Positions 35,191 to 43,922 of a DNA stretch of 64,000 nucleotides are shown here, in pieces. The notes below the pieces were generated by a model that did no database searches, was not told the origin of the DNA, and saw nothing but the letters and a program-made list of their open reading frames with translations. A program made the position numbers and the translations under genes. Origin of the DNA: a virus. The stretch spans positions 17,255-81,254 of the IMG/VR virus record IMGVR_UViG_3300021490_000002; one strand, 5' to 3'. Position 1 is the first letter of the stretch. Each line of letters opens with the position of its first letter.

Positions 35191-37916
35191 TGACTGACCC
35201 TTCTTATATTTATAGACCAAATTTTCCTTTAGTAGGGGCTAGACGGAATATTAAAGGCGAATACGAGCCTCAATTTAAAAGGGAAACTAAAACCATTTTT
35301 GGAGGCATCGTAAAGTTAAGGGAAGTCCCTCAGTTCTCTGGGATAGGAACCTCCATCTTTATAGATGGATTTACTGAAGTAACTACAGACCCAGGCCCCT
35401 TGCAGTTTAGAACAAACTACATAACAGGAAGGCTTTACTTTAATGCAGCCGATAATGGTAAAACAGTAACTATAGAATACTATGGGCTGGGCTCTCTAGT
35501 TGCGATAGATGAAATTAACTATATATGGTATCTCATAACAAAGAAATTCAGGTTCTTGTCACTATTTGATACCCCAGAATCGTATAACGAGGCCAGCTAC
35601 AAATATTTGCGAGTCAATAAAACAGGAACAGGCCTAATTTTCTCTGTCCCAGAATTAGGCGAAAGTATGTCAAGACTGGGAGTTTTTTATATCCCTGCTA
35701 ATGAAATTATTTCAGTTTCATCCGACTCTCTAAGTAAAGTTGATATTGTTAAAATTTATGAGGTAACTAACGGAGAAAGTACGTCTGGAGGCATAGAAAA
35801 CTCTAGCAGTTATGTGGAAGAGGTAGATGAGGCCACGGTTACTACTGTCGATAATTATTGGACATTATCTCTTCCAGTGATAGAAGCTGGAAAAGGATAC
35901 TACATTGAATGTAATGATGAGATAGATACATCGGATTGGAATTATATTGACAAAATATATTTTGATGAAAGTGTTTCGGCAGACGAGAAAATAAGGTATT
36001 TAATTAAGGCCGATGACGAATATTATGGCTGGAGTGGCTCTTACTTTTTTAAGCTAAATTCGTTTACGGGAGATTCTATCTTAGTAAATGGAATTTCAAA
36101 TGATGCCATACAGGCTCTAGGACCACAACATTTTGAAATTTTTGTAGGGAAAAGATTATCGTTTGTGGCATCTTTATCAACCCTTAGCGAAGACCACGCT
36201 CCTACTTTTAGAAATAAAATGACCGTAGAAGGATGGAAGGGAAAGACTTATCAAGAAACAAACGTGGTGAATGCTACATACTTTCCATCTGAAAATACAT
36301 GGAACTTGGAAAATACGTCAGATGAAGCTATTAATGTGGTTGCTATCTTTGGTTCTGGAAGGGACGACTCTTGTTGTAGTGTGTCTGCATTTACCTTTGA
36401 AGACCTTGCCCCAGATACTCCTGTGGAGATAAAAGCTAACATACAAACAACCTGTCAAGTAATGCAGTCTGTAACAGGCGAGACAGTTAGAGAAGGTATA
36501 TTATTACCAACTACTCCTGGTAGCTGGGAAGTAGTTGATAATCCTTATGCACTTCTGTTCGTAGAATATAGCGATACGTTTGCTTTAGAATTTGAAGAGT
36601 GTAAAAACATAGAAAACACGGGATATAACTTTAAAAGCATATTCAAGTTTAAAGATGGAAAAGTTGTTGATAGCTTAGGTAATTTTGTAAACTATGACAT
36701 AATAGGTGAAGTAGCTCCTGTTCCGACCCCGTTTGGAGTTGGCATCACTCTAAGACACCTACAAAGTCACGGCGTGAGGATATCAGACGACGGTAATGAT
36801 AATTGTGGTATTTGCTTCTTTATTAGAAGTTCTAACAATTACGTAACTTATTATATATTATCTACGAACAACCTTGTCTTAATGAGCGACATATATTCAA
36901 AGCTTGCTGTTACTGATAATACTTCTACCCGCACAGTTATTATGAATTATACAGACTCCAGAATCACAACACTTGGAAACTTTAGCTTTGCGGGGATTGG
37001 TCCTGGAGCTAGGGGATGGGCATACAATCCATCAAGTGATTCAATTATCGTAAAAACTAGAAATTCTACGGGAAATTGTATTTATATCGGTAGAGCACCT
37101 AACCAGCCAAGTCGCTGGGGGTCTGGGAATACAAATGCGACAGACCCTACAAAAGTACTTGATGTAGCTCTAGCGTGGGTTGGAGATGATGTAAATAACT
37201 TAGAGGTCATAAGATACGTGATTGACCAGTACCAATCCTTAATGTCTTACTATTCCAGTGCGTTCGGACAATACACAAAAACTAGACTACATCCCCCATT
37301 CAATTCGTCCGACATAACTGTTGACAATGTTTCTCCCAGAAACTTCTCTACTGATGAATTACTGAACTTTAATCCAAATAGGTATCTCGTGGAGCTAGAC
37401 GGTATCTTGTATAGATGGGATACCACAAATTTAGTCTTTGAAGAGGTCTCCTCTACAAGTAGTGCAGAAAATTTATATAACGCAGGAAATACTCTGGAGG
37501 AGATAGGAAACATTCCAGAGGATGCTTGGCATGACAAGAATCCTAGCACATTGGCGATATGGATAATAGCTTACACTGATTGGAATAGAGCTCCTGTAGT
37601 TCCTACTAAAGTAGATATTAACAAAACTGAGGTAACTGCTGATGGTTGGCGTGTGTTAAAGGCAGGTGAAGAATGTACGGTAGAGTGGTATCCAGGCAGA
37701 AGGATTTGGAGGGTAAAGCATCACCTACCAGAAAATTACACAATTAAGGTTATTGTAGCAGGACTTACAACCACAAATGTAAGGGCTCAGTACTTTACAG
37801 AATTGCTTGATACACCAGATTCTTTGGATTATCATACTCCCCAAGTATTAGCAGCAAAGAACGGCAGAGTTACAACAATCCCTTACATTAATCCGTGGAT
37901 ATTTCTTAGACCTTAA
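35190..37916 (+). CDS. Large tail/head fibre protein (908 aa)
   Basis: It is coupled to the terminase by a TGATG overlap. The N-terminal domain (FRTNYITGRLYFNAADNGKTVTIEYYGLGSLVAI, residues ~68-105) recurs in the protein at 42428-43075. It is followed by a FLSLFDTPESYNEASYKYLRV connector; a second DTP connector (ELLDTPDSLDYHTPQVL) lies near the C-terminus. The middle is beta-rich with Ser/Thr/Asn repeats, and a part around residues 480-680 (VRISDDGNDNCGICFFIRSSNN) may be a lectin-like jelly roll. Probably a long fibre or whisker. No enzyme motif was seen. Confidence 0.7.
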   Translation: MTDPSYIYRPNFPLVGARRNIKGEYEPQFKRETKTIFGGIVKLREVPQFSGIGTSIFIDGFTEVTTDPGPLQFRTNYITGRLYFNAADNGKTVTIEYYGLGSLVAIDEINYIWYLITKKFRFLSLFDTPESYNEASYKYLRVNKTGTGLIFSVPELGESMSRLGVFYIPANEIISVSSDSLSKVDIVKIYEVTNGESTSGGIENSSSYVEEVDEATVTTVDNYWTLSLPVIEAGKGYYIECNDEIDTSDWNYIDKIYFDESVSADEKIRYLIKADDEYYGWSGSYFFKLNSFTGDSILVNGISNDAIQALGPQHFEIFVGKRLSFVASLSTLSEDHAPTFRNKMTVEGWKGKTYQETNVVNATYFPSENTWNLENTSDEAINVVAIFGSGRDDSCCSVSAFTFEDLAPDTPVEIKANIQTTCQVMQSVTGETVREGILLPTTPGSWEVVDNPYALLFVEYSDTFALEFEECKNIENTGYNFKSIFKFKDGKVVDSLGNFVNYDIIGEVAPVPTPFGVGITLRHLQSHGVRISDDGNDNCGICFFIRSSNNYVTYYILSTNNLVLMSDIYSKLAVTDNTSTRTVIMNYTDSRITTLGNFSFAGIGPGARGWAYNPSSDSIIVKTRNSTGNCIYIGRAPNQPSRWGSGNTNATDPTKVLDVALAWVGDDVNNLEVIRYVIDQYQSLMSYYSSAFGQYTKTRLHPPFNSSDITVDNVSPRNFSTDELLNFNPNRYLVELDGILYRWDTTNLVFEEVSSTSSAENLYNAGNTLEEIGNIPEDAWHDKNPSTLAIWIIAYTDWNRAPVVPTKVDINKTEVTADGWRVLKAGEECTVEWYPGRRIWRVKHHLPENYTIKVIVAGLTTTNVRAQYFTELLDTPDSLDYHTPQVLAAKNGRVTTIPYINPWIFLRP

Positions 37917-37928
37917 AGGAGAGAAAGC

Positions 37929-38234
37929 ATGATTCATAGGGAAAAACCAGGGGCAGATACCGAAGTCGTACTTTACACTTCCATCTCCAGAACGTATAAT
38001 ATTTTGTATATAGCTAATAACTCAGAAGAGGAAGACTTCGCTACTGTCGCTCTTCTTAAGTCTGGAGAGACAGGTGTCCAGGATAAAGAAATCTACCCAT
38101 CTCTAAGAATACCTCCACACGACACATTTATTACATCACCAATTCCCCTAGACCAGACAGAATCAATCGCAGTCAAATCAGCAGGCGGAAACCTGGTATT
38201 TACATTGTTAGTATCAAGTGTTTACGAAGGGTAA
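37929..38234 (+). CDS. Small beta-sandwich virion protein
   Basis: A 101-residue protein with strand pattern VVLYTSISRTYNILYIANNS, FATVALLKSG, PPHDTFITSPIPLDQTESIAV and NLVFTLLVSSVYEG. This pattern is typical of small phage decoration or tail-completion proteins placed next to fibres. Shine-Dalgarno site AAAGGAGAG. Function is inferred from fold pattern and context only. Confidence 0.6.
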   Translation: MIHREKPGADTEVVLYTSISRTYNILYIANNSEEEDFATVALLKSGETGVQDKEIYPSLRIPPHDTFITSPIPLDQTESIAVKSAGGNLVFTLLVSSVYEG

Positions 38235-38236
38235 CA

Positions 38237-38248
38237 TTAAACGTTTAA
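38237..38248. promoter_or_regulatory. 12-bp perfect palindrome before the basic protein gene
   Basis: TTAAACGTTTAA is a perfect 12-bp palindrome between two tightly packed genes, 16 bases before ATG 38265. It could be a protein-binding site or part of a processing hairpin. No promoter was seen beside it, and AT-rich sequence makes such palindromes fairly common. Confidence 0.3.
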
Positions 38249-38264
38249 AGGGGGTCTTGACAAA

Positions 38265-38591
38265 ATGGCTAGAAGAAAAGTTAGAAAAAAGACAACGAGG
38301 GTAAAAAACAGAAGTAAATTCCCAAAGTCTCTAAAGAAGATGTTTCAAAAGGGTGGGAAACTACTAACACAAAAGAGACGTAGGGAACTCCCAGCCAGGT
38401 ATTTTTTACTTCCAAAGCAACGGAAGTATCCGTACGTGAATCCAAATACTGGGAAGCCTTCTGTTTATCTTTTAACTGCAGCTTATAGAAGGGCCAAACA
38501 ATATCATAGAAATGATATAGCTGCCAAAGCTGCAAGATTGTTGAAAAGATATTTTGGAATAACTCCTGGAGAAAGAAGGAGAAGAAGGTAG
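38265..38591 (+). CDS. Very basic protein (108 aa), probable nucleic acid binding
   Basis: It is extremely rich in Arg and Lys, starting MARRKVRKKTTRVKNRS and ending GERRRRR. The middle (LPARYFLLPKQRKYPYVNPNTG.PSVYLLTAAYRRAKQY) resembles a short phage motif in which an RKYP sequence precedes a helix of Ala/Arg/Lys. Such proteins may bind packaged DNA or sit in the capsid interior. It lies between virion genes, with GGGGG about 10 bases before the start. Confidence 0.65.
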   Translation: MARRKVRKKTTRVKNRSKFPKSLKKMFQKGGKLLTQKRRRELPARYFLLPKQRKYPYVNPNTGKPSVYLLTAAYRRAKQYHRNDIAAKAARLLKRYFGITPGERRRRR

Positions 38592-38597
38592 TAAGAT

Positions 38598-40316
38598 ATG
38601 TTCCAAAAGTTTGGTAGAGGCCTAACCCAACCCTGGTCATTTTTGGATTTAAATGACACACCCAACTCATACTCCCTACCAGAGGGCCTGTTTCAAATAG
38701 CCAAAACAGGCGACCAAGTAGTGGTAGCTCCTGTAGTTCCCGTTTATCGTATGGGAACTGCAGGAGAAAATATTAGTAAAGGGAATGTTGTCTATATTGG
38801 GTCGGATGGAAATTATTATCAGCCAACTGAATATTCTAAGGATTATGACATAGTTGGAGTGGCTTATAATGATGCTGCTGAAGGCGATTCATTACTAATT
38901 ATTGTCTTCGGCATTATTAATGGTTTTGAAAATTTAAAAACAGGGAAGAAGTATTTTCTCGATAAAAACTTGCACTTAACTACAGATACATTAAAAGGTA
39001 AAATTCAGTATGGTATCGCAGTCTCAGAGACTGAAATATTAATAGAATTATTTTCAGGAACAAGTACCTTCGGAGGTGGTGGAATGATAGATATGTTTGA
39101 AAAAAGGGAGGAGTATGATTCCAACGGAAACCTTATTTTTGAAGGTTCTGCTCCTCCAGGAAGTAAGGAGTCAGACCCTGTTTGGTTTATCCAAAGATAT
39201 ATCTATGAATCAAACAGTAGAAAAGTAACCCGTTTGTTTGCAAATAGAGATACTGAATTCAACAAGGTTTGGCGCTATAGGGAATACTATAATTACTTTG
39301 ATGTTTTTAGCGAATTATACGAATATGACGAAAATGGATTTTTGAAGTATAAAGGGAAAGGAATTCCTGGAGCTACACCTGACTCTCTAGGCTGGGTAAT
39401 TGCAAGAAATACGGCTGATGCTAACGGTAACACCATTGAGCTGGGGTATGCTGAAGGAAATCGTATAACGCATAAGAACATCTGGAACAACAGAGAGTCT
39501 TACAATTACGAGGTTGGGCACGTTGTTCTCATAGAATATGATACGCATGGATATATTGTATATAAAGGCACAAGCGAAGCTGGAAAACAAACAGATAAAC
39601 CTATTTGGACCATAGAAAAGTATGTTTATTACGGAAATAAGTTGTATTCAATTGGCGTCGAAGAGAACGTTGCGTGGGATAATAGGGAAGCATATGACTA
39701 CTCTTCCAAATATATCTACTTATCCTCTGCAGATGGGACTTACATTGGAGTCGCTGAGTCTCCAGCTTACCCTACAGACCCTGTGTGGGAGATAACTAAA
39801 GTTGTGACTGACCCAGATACAGGCAACGTTATCAAAATCCAAAAGAGGACTTCAGTTCGCTGGAGTGAAAAAGAAACGCTAGACTATACTCAGGAATATT
39901 GTGAGCTTTATGATTACGATGACGACGGAAAGCTTATTTATGTAGGTAAAACTAATACTCCTGGGCATGAAGAATGGAAGAATATTTGGGTAATAGAAAA
40001 GAATGTTATAGATGAAGCTACAGGACAATTGTTGCACGTATCAGTTGCTAACAAGAACCTAGAAAGCGACAACGTTTGGTCTCTCAGAGAGTCATATAAT
40101 TATGATGAAGGAATCATTAGAATATATGATTACGATACTGACGGAAAAGTAATTTACGAAGGACATACAGTTGCAGGCGCTAAAACATCAGACCCTGCGT
40201 TTTTAATATATAAATTTAACTATGATGTTGACAGGAATATTGTCTCAAAACTATTACCAAATACAGACCCACAGGAATATAATAAAGTATGGGACGATAG
40301 GGCCACATACTTTTAA
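38598..40316 (+). CDS. Repeat-rich tail fibre protein (572 aa)
   Basis: The N-terminus carries a FLDLNDTPNSYSLPEG connector, followed by a beta-barrel module (PVYRMGTAGENISKGNVVYIGSDG, then YDIVGVAYNDAAEGDSLLIIVFG). From residue ~165 there are six repeats of about 70 residues with the consensus YDxDGxLxYxG ... DPVWxIxK, ending in W..RE.YDY. These could form a long beta fibre. It is the last gene of the + strand block; its stop overlaps the bidirectional terminator. Confidence 0.75.
   Translation: MFQKFGRGLTQPWSFLDLNDTPNSYSLPEGLFQIAKTGDQVVVAPVVPVYRMGTAGENISKGNVVYIGSDGNYYQPTEYSKDYDIVGVAYNDAAEGDSLLIIVFGIINGFENLKTGKKYFLDKNLHLTTDTLKGKIQYGIAVSETEILIELFSGTSTFGGGGMIDMFEKREEYDSNGNLIFEGSAPPGSKESDPVWFIQRYIYESNSRKVTRLFANRDTEFNKVWRYREYYNYFDVFSELYEYDENGFLKYKGKGIPGATPDSLGWVIARNTADANGNTIELGYAEGNRITHKNIWNNRESYNYEVGHVVLIEYDTHGYIVYKGTSEAGKQTDKPIWTIEKYVYYGNKLYSIGVEENVAWDNREAYDYSSKYIYLSSADGTYIGVAESPAYPTDPVWEITKVVTDPDTGNVIKIQKRTSVRWSEKETLDYTQEYCELYDYDDDGKLIYVGKTNTPGHEEWKNIWVIEKNVIDEATGQLLHVSVANKNLESDNVWSLRESYNYDEGIIRIYDYDTDGKVIYEGHTVAGAKTSDPAFLIYKFNYDVDRNIVSKLLPNTDPQEYNKVWDDRATYF
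39090..40316. repeat. Six tandem ~70-residue coding repeats
   Basis: The six units begin near the segments YDSNGNLIFEG, YDENGFLKYKG, YDTHGYIVYKG, SADGTYIGVAE, YDDDGKLIYVG and YDTDGKVIYEG, each followed by a (D/K)P.W.I.K strand and a W..RE.YDY turn. Unit four is the most diverged. The regular spacing suggests growth by duplication of one structural unit of a fibre. Confidence 0.7.
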
Positions 40317-40352
40317 AATACAGTGGGGTCTAAGTCAGCCCCACTGTATTTT
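40315..40352. terminator. Bidirectional transcription terminator
   Basis: A perfect 14-bp inverted repeat (AAAATACAGTGGGG / CCCCACTGTATTTT) with a 10-base loop lies between two convergent gene blocks. The A and T ends of the stem give a U-run in either direction, so it should stop the + structural operon and the - portal operon. It overlaps the stop codons of both flanking genes. Confidence 0.92.
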
Positions 40353-41103
40353 GGTACAACATCTTTTCTGCACTTAAATCAAAGTCGATATAAATTCCAC
40401 TTACACCCCTTCCTTTCCTTTCCAGAATCTTACTTACATAGAATGGGTATGTTAAGGTAAAGTTGCTCTCATACTTCTTTCCTATATGGTAAGGTAAGAC
40501 GACAAACCAGCAATTATCAATAATTGGAGAGGGAATATGAACGTGGTAAACTATCTTGTTTTCTACAAAATAGTTAAAAAAGTTGATAAAATTCTTAGCT
40601 ACTCCTATTGTAGCTCCTGGAAGGATGAAAATCTTATCATCTATAGCGTTAATGACGTCCAGATTCACCTGACTTAGTCTCAGTTCATGAAATGCAGTTA
40701 CTGGAGGACAAAAGCAAATAAGGTCGTGTTCTTTTAAAGGGAAGTCAGCCGTGTCAGGAATTTCTTTCGGAATCGTTGGAATATTTTTACTCTCAACACT
40801 TTCCAATGTATATAAAAACTTATTAGTTAAATTAACCCTTTCAACGTTTACGTCTCTTACCAGATAGAATAGGTCATCCACAACGAGAGGCCTCTTTATA
40901 TTAAACGCCTTGATAATATCTGTAAGAAAGGTACTAAAACAATTATAAACTGGAACTGATATTATATCTACATACGCAACACAACCATTTAACACATATA
41001 TTGTCTGACCTAACTTTTTCAAAATAAGAAAAGAATATGGAAAAGTCTCGTAATATTTTAATGCGTTATCATCTTTTATCTCAATGAGAAAGCTCATCTC
41101 CAA
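40330..41103 (-). CDS. Unknown protein at the end of the portal operon (257 aa)
   Basis: A 257-residue mixed alpha/beta protein without signal peptide. It is rich in Phe, Tyr and Val with several hydrophobic strands (PYSFLILKKLGQTIYVLNGCVAYVDII, then DKIFILPGATIGVAKNFINFFNYF). No family is recognised. It overlaps its upstream neighbour by 23 bases and ends in the bidirectional terminator. Position at the end of the portal/scaffold operon suggests a head-related role, which is not supported by a motif. Confidence 0.6.
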   Translation of the reverse strand: MEMSFLIEIKDDNALKYYETFPYSFLILKKLGQTIYVLNGCVAYVDIISVPVYNCFSTFLTDIIKAFNIKRPLVVDDLFYLVRDVNVERVNLTNKFLYTLESVESKNIPTIPKEIPDTADFPLKEHDLICFCPPVTAFHELRLSQVNLDVINAIDDKIFILPGATIGVAKNFINFFNYFVENKIVYHVHIPSPIIDNCWFVVLPYHIGKKYESNFTLTYPFYVSKILERKGRGVSGIYIDFDLSAEKMLYQNTVGLT

Positions 41104-41314
41104 CTCCTTTTGAACACACTTCGTCCTCTAGGGCCTGTAAAGCATCCCAAAATCTTCTCCGCATTTCCCTATTGAATTCATCTTCCAACTGAGGATTTCC
41201 TGTCGGATTATTTTGTGTTGGAAAAGGATTCTGCATTAAGGCCTTTAGCCAATAGTACTCTTCTTCAGTTAGTTCTAATATTAATTTCTTTTCTACCTTG
41301 ACACTCATTTTCAT
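41081..41314 (-). CDS. Small helical protein (77 aa)
   Basis: ATG 41314 is preferred: GAGGAGGT lies 5 bases before it, whereas the longer frame would begin with TTG inside the same ribosome site. ATG 41308 is an alternative. The product is charged and helical (ILELTEEEYYWLKALMQN, then LEDEFNREMRRRFWDALQAL). It may be a small regulator or head accessory protein. Function is unknown. Confidence 0.55.
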   Translation of the reverse strand: MKMSVKVEKKLILELTEEEYYWLKALMQNPFPTQNNPTGNPQLEDEFNREMRRRFWDALQALEDEVCSKGVGDELSH

Positions 41315-41325
41315 ACCATACCTCC

Positions 41326-41853
41326 TCAAAAGTTTATGTTAATTGCCCTAGTCGTCCCATTTTTTTCAATCTCAAATTTACTATGTATGAGGCTTAAAAA
41401 GGATAGAGGAAGATGAATAGGCTTGTAGTAAAATTCTGGAGGCACATAAGAATAATGTTTGATGGTAATACATGGAACCTCCTTTTTGTTGTACTCCTCT
41501 ATAGCCCAGTATATGTTATAAAACCCTGCAATAAGAACAGGCGTATTTTTATAAATCTCAACTACTGGAGGTAGTAATAATTTCCTTCCAAACTTTACTG
41601 CTTTACAATCATCTGAGACGTCAATACTTTTTTCTAAAAGTAAAGCATAAAAAAGCTTATGTGCCTGCTCCTTCTCCGAATTATTGTCCTCTTTATCTGG
41701 GTATGTTGTAAATAAAGAATCTACGGAAAGGTACTCTATCTGGATTAAAGAAGACTTATATAAAGGAAGCTTCTTATCAGATATAGTTAAATTCCTAATG
41801 GCATTTGTAACTTCATTTCCATTAAATACTTTGTATGTATTTAAAGATTTCAT
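41326..41853 (-). CDS. Hypothetical protein, weak ParB-like pattern
   Basis: A 175-residue protein. Its centre (LPPVVEIYKNTPVLIAGFYNIYWAIEEYNKKEVPCITI, residues ~94-131) faintly follows the ParB/sulfiredoxin layout of P.V...NG..I.G.HR..A......PV.V, but the GHHR residues are replaced by GFYNI. A nuclease role is therefore unlikely, and the similarity may be chance. Shine-Dalgarno site AGGGAGGG. It lies among head genes. Confidence 0.5.
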   Translation of the reverse strand: MKSLNTYKVFNGNEVTNAIRNLTISDKKLPLYKSSLIQIEYLSVDSLFTTYPDKEDNNSEKEQAHKLFYALLLEKSIDVSDDCKAVKFGRKLLLPPVVEIYKNTPVLIAGFYNIYWAIEEYNKKEVPCITIKHYSYVPPEFYYKPIHLPLSFLSLIHSKFEIEKNGTTRAININF

Positions 41854-41875
41854 TGTTCCCTCCCTATGCCAAAAA

Positions 41876-42415
41876 TTATTTATTGTTAGTTTGTGTTGGC
41901 CTATAAGGAGAGGTTGGTTTTATAGAAAAACGACCTCCGATAATCCCTGTTTCCTTTAATACTAACTCCGACTCCTCTTTAATAGGCAACTTTCCGTGTT
42001 CTTTCGTATATTTGCGAACAAAGGCAAGGTAATCTTCAGGTTCGACTGCTGCTCTCATAGGGGATGGCTTCCTATTTAATAACTCTTGCTTTCTCCTAAG
42101 ACCTCTAATTTCTTCCCCCAGAATAAACCTAAAATTTGTGACAAAACTTTCAGGCATGTCTAAAAATCCATCTATTTTATCTTTAGGAACGTTTAACCTT
42201 TGAATCAAACCTCCAACTGGAGAAAAGGGCTGGTAAACTACTTTTCCTTTATGCTTAACTTCTTTGTATGCTTCGTTTGTATTCTCGTGTAATTCCAATT
42301 GGATATAACAACCTTCAACTTCATAATACGTGTTTTTCTCCGTAACAAAACCACCTATCACCTTCCCAGAGCTCATTAAGATAAATTTTAGTTCCTTCCC
42401 ATAAAGTTCGCCCAT
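41876..42415 (-). CDS. Hypothetical head-region protein (179 aa)
   Basis: The N-terminal third (KELKFILMSSGKVIGGFVTEKNTYYEVEGCYIQLEL) looks like a small Sm-fold-type beta barrel as found in some phage proteins. The rest is helical and basic (ILGEEIRGLRRKQELLNRKP, then EDYLAFVRKYTKEHGKLPIKEESELV). No catalytic motif was seen. It is co-transcribed with the neighbouring virion-type genes. Function is unknown. Confidence 0.55.
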   Translation of the reverse strand: MGELYGKELKFILMSSGKVIGGFVTEKNTYYEVEGCYIQLELHENTNEAYKEVKHKGKVVYQPFSPVGGLIQRLNVPKDKIDGFLDMPESFVTNFRFILGEEIRGLRRKQELLNRKPSPMRAAVEPEDYLAFVRKYTKEHGKLPIKEESELVLKETGIIGGRFSIKPTSPYRPTQTNNK

Positions 42416-42427
42416 AGAAATTCTCCT

Positions 42428-43075
42428 TTACTTTTCAGGGATGAATAAATGTGTAGCCCTATATTTTACAGTAACTGAATTATTTGCGTCATTATTGACA
42501 ATAGTTGAGTAATAATTATCCATGTCGTCTGGATAATGAATAAATATGTCAACTTCGGTAGTAGCTAATTTATATACATGCTCTTCAACTAAGACATATA
42601 CCTCTGTTACTAAAGTCTCTTCCAAAGTAAGCGTAGCTCCTGCACCTATTTCTATATCTCCAGATAGGAACTTGTTTACTGCAGCCAGTTCATAGACATA
42701 ATTAAAATCTATTGCGTCTATGATTGAGCCCATGCCTGTATAATCTACCCTTACAGTGGTCCCAATTTTACTTTCATTAAAAAATACTAATTGTTGGTAA
42801 GGAGCAACAAAATATTGGTCCACACCTGGAGGGAAAGTGTTAGTTCCAGTTATTAACTCACCTGTATCCATGTTAATTACAGTAATCATTCCACTTGTTC
42901 CGAGGGCAGATACAGGACGCTCATATAGCCTTACATATCCAACATTACTATATTTTGGATGCTCAACTATTTCAAGCACATCTGACCTGGGCTGAAAATC
43001 ATTACCCTCTGTAGGAGTAGCTCTTCTATTGATTACAGGAATACGAGGACCAACACCATGACTTGCAACATACAT
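42428..43075 (-). CDS. Virion protein sharing a domain with the 908-aa fibre
   Basis: A 215-residue beta-rich protein. Residues ~69-131 (ITVINMDTGELITG, then LVFFNESKIGTTVRVDYTGMGSIIDAIDFNYVYEL) match the N-terminal domain of the fibre at 35190 (GRLYFNAADNGKTVTIEYYGLGSLVAIDEINYIWYL). The C-terminal part adds further beta strands. It probably attaches to the head or the head-tail joint. It is encoded just downstream of scaffold and an unknown protein. Confidence 0.65.
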   Translation of the reverse strand: MYVASHGVGPRIPVINRRATPTEGNDFQPRSDVLEIVEHPKYSNVGYVRLYERPVSALGTSGMITVINMDTGELITGTNTFPPGVDQYFVAPYQQLVFFNESKIGTTVRVDYTGMGSIIDAIDFNYVYELAAVNKFLSGDIEIGAGATLTLEETLVTEVYVLVEEHVYKLATTEVDIFIHYPDDMDNYYSTIVNNDANNSVTVKYRATHLFIPEK

Positions 43076-43076
43076 C

Positions 43077-43922
43077 CTAAGTCCTCCTTATTTTAAAATA
43101 AAGTTTATAAACGACATCTATAAAACTTCCCGTATCTGTTGCCCGACCTATTTCACCAAGTATTTCAGAAGTCTCCAAAACTTCTTTTTCACTAATTTGA
43201 TAGTTGGCCTTGAGCTCACTAAAGAAGGCATTTTTAAAATAGTCTAAAAGAGCTATTTTCAATGGAAATATGCCAAACTTTTGCAAATACGACTCAAATA
43301 ATTCGCTGAATTCATTTATTGGCGACTCCAGCAGAGCTGCAATGAATTCTTTTTGCTCTGTTTGATAGTTACTAAGTTGCGTCATTACTTCTCTCCTATT
43401 CGTAGCCCTTTGTAGATGTTTGGCAAAGAACTTTAAAACACTTATTCTTCCTTGACTCACATCATATAATTTTTCTGCTATGGCCTTATTGTATTTCCAT
43501 AAACATTTTTTAGCCAAATTCTTGGTGACAAAATCCACTGCATCCAGAGTCAAGTTCCCAATAATAATTCTATTGGGAGATACTATTTCATCTTCAAAAA
43601 ATATTCCTACATTACTTTTGTCAATGAAATACGATACAAACTTTCTGTCTGGGATATGGACAAAAAAATAAATTTCCTTTATGGCGGGAGACTTTAATAC
43701 TCGTAAAGTCTTATCTGTTCTAACACATAGAGCCATTTTATCTATATAAACTACATTTTCACTTCCTAAAATATTCTGGAGGAGTAGCAAAGGAATGTCA
43801 GGTTCGCTTGCAACAAATTGGGTGCAGGGGAGGATTCCCTCCCCCAGCTCATATTCATCTAAATGTTTGTTTGACTGCATTAAGGCAGAGAATAATTCCA
43901 AAGGGTCTTTATTCTTCCTCAT
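43077..43922 (-). CDS. Unknown head-operon protein (281 aa)
   Basis: It follows the scaffold gene with a 14-base overlap, the place where a major capsid protein is often encoded. However, the sequence does not look like a HK97-type capsid protein: it is helical in the second half (AEKLYDVSQGRISVLKFFAKHLQRAT, then FSELFESYLQKFG) with strands in the first half (AIKEIYFFVHIPDRKF). It is best left as a head-related protein of unknown function. Confidence 0.6.
   Translation of the reverse strand: MRKNKDPLELFSALMQSNKHLDEYELGEGILPCTQFVASEPDIPLLLLQNILGSENVVYIDKMALCVRTDKTLRVLKSPAIKEIYFFVHIPDRKFVSYFIDKSNVGIFFEDEIVSPNRIIIGNLTLDAVDFVTKNLAKKCLWKYNKAIAEKLYDVSQGRISVLKFFAKHLQRATNRREVMTQLSNYQTEQKEFIAALLESPINEFSELFESYLQKFGIFPLKIALLDYFKNAFFSELKANYQISEKEVLETSEILGEIGRATDTGSFIDVVYKLYFKIRRT

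Noticed and set aside
41326-41853. ParB-type nuclease
   Set aside because: The strand order is slightly similar, but the catalytic GHHR residues are missing.
43077-43922. Major capsid protein from its position after scaffold
   Set aside because: Sequence pattern does not resemble a HK97-type capsid; left as unknown.
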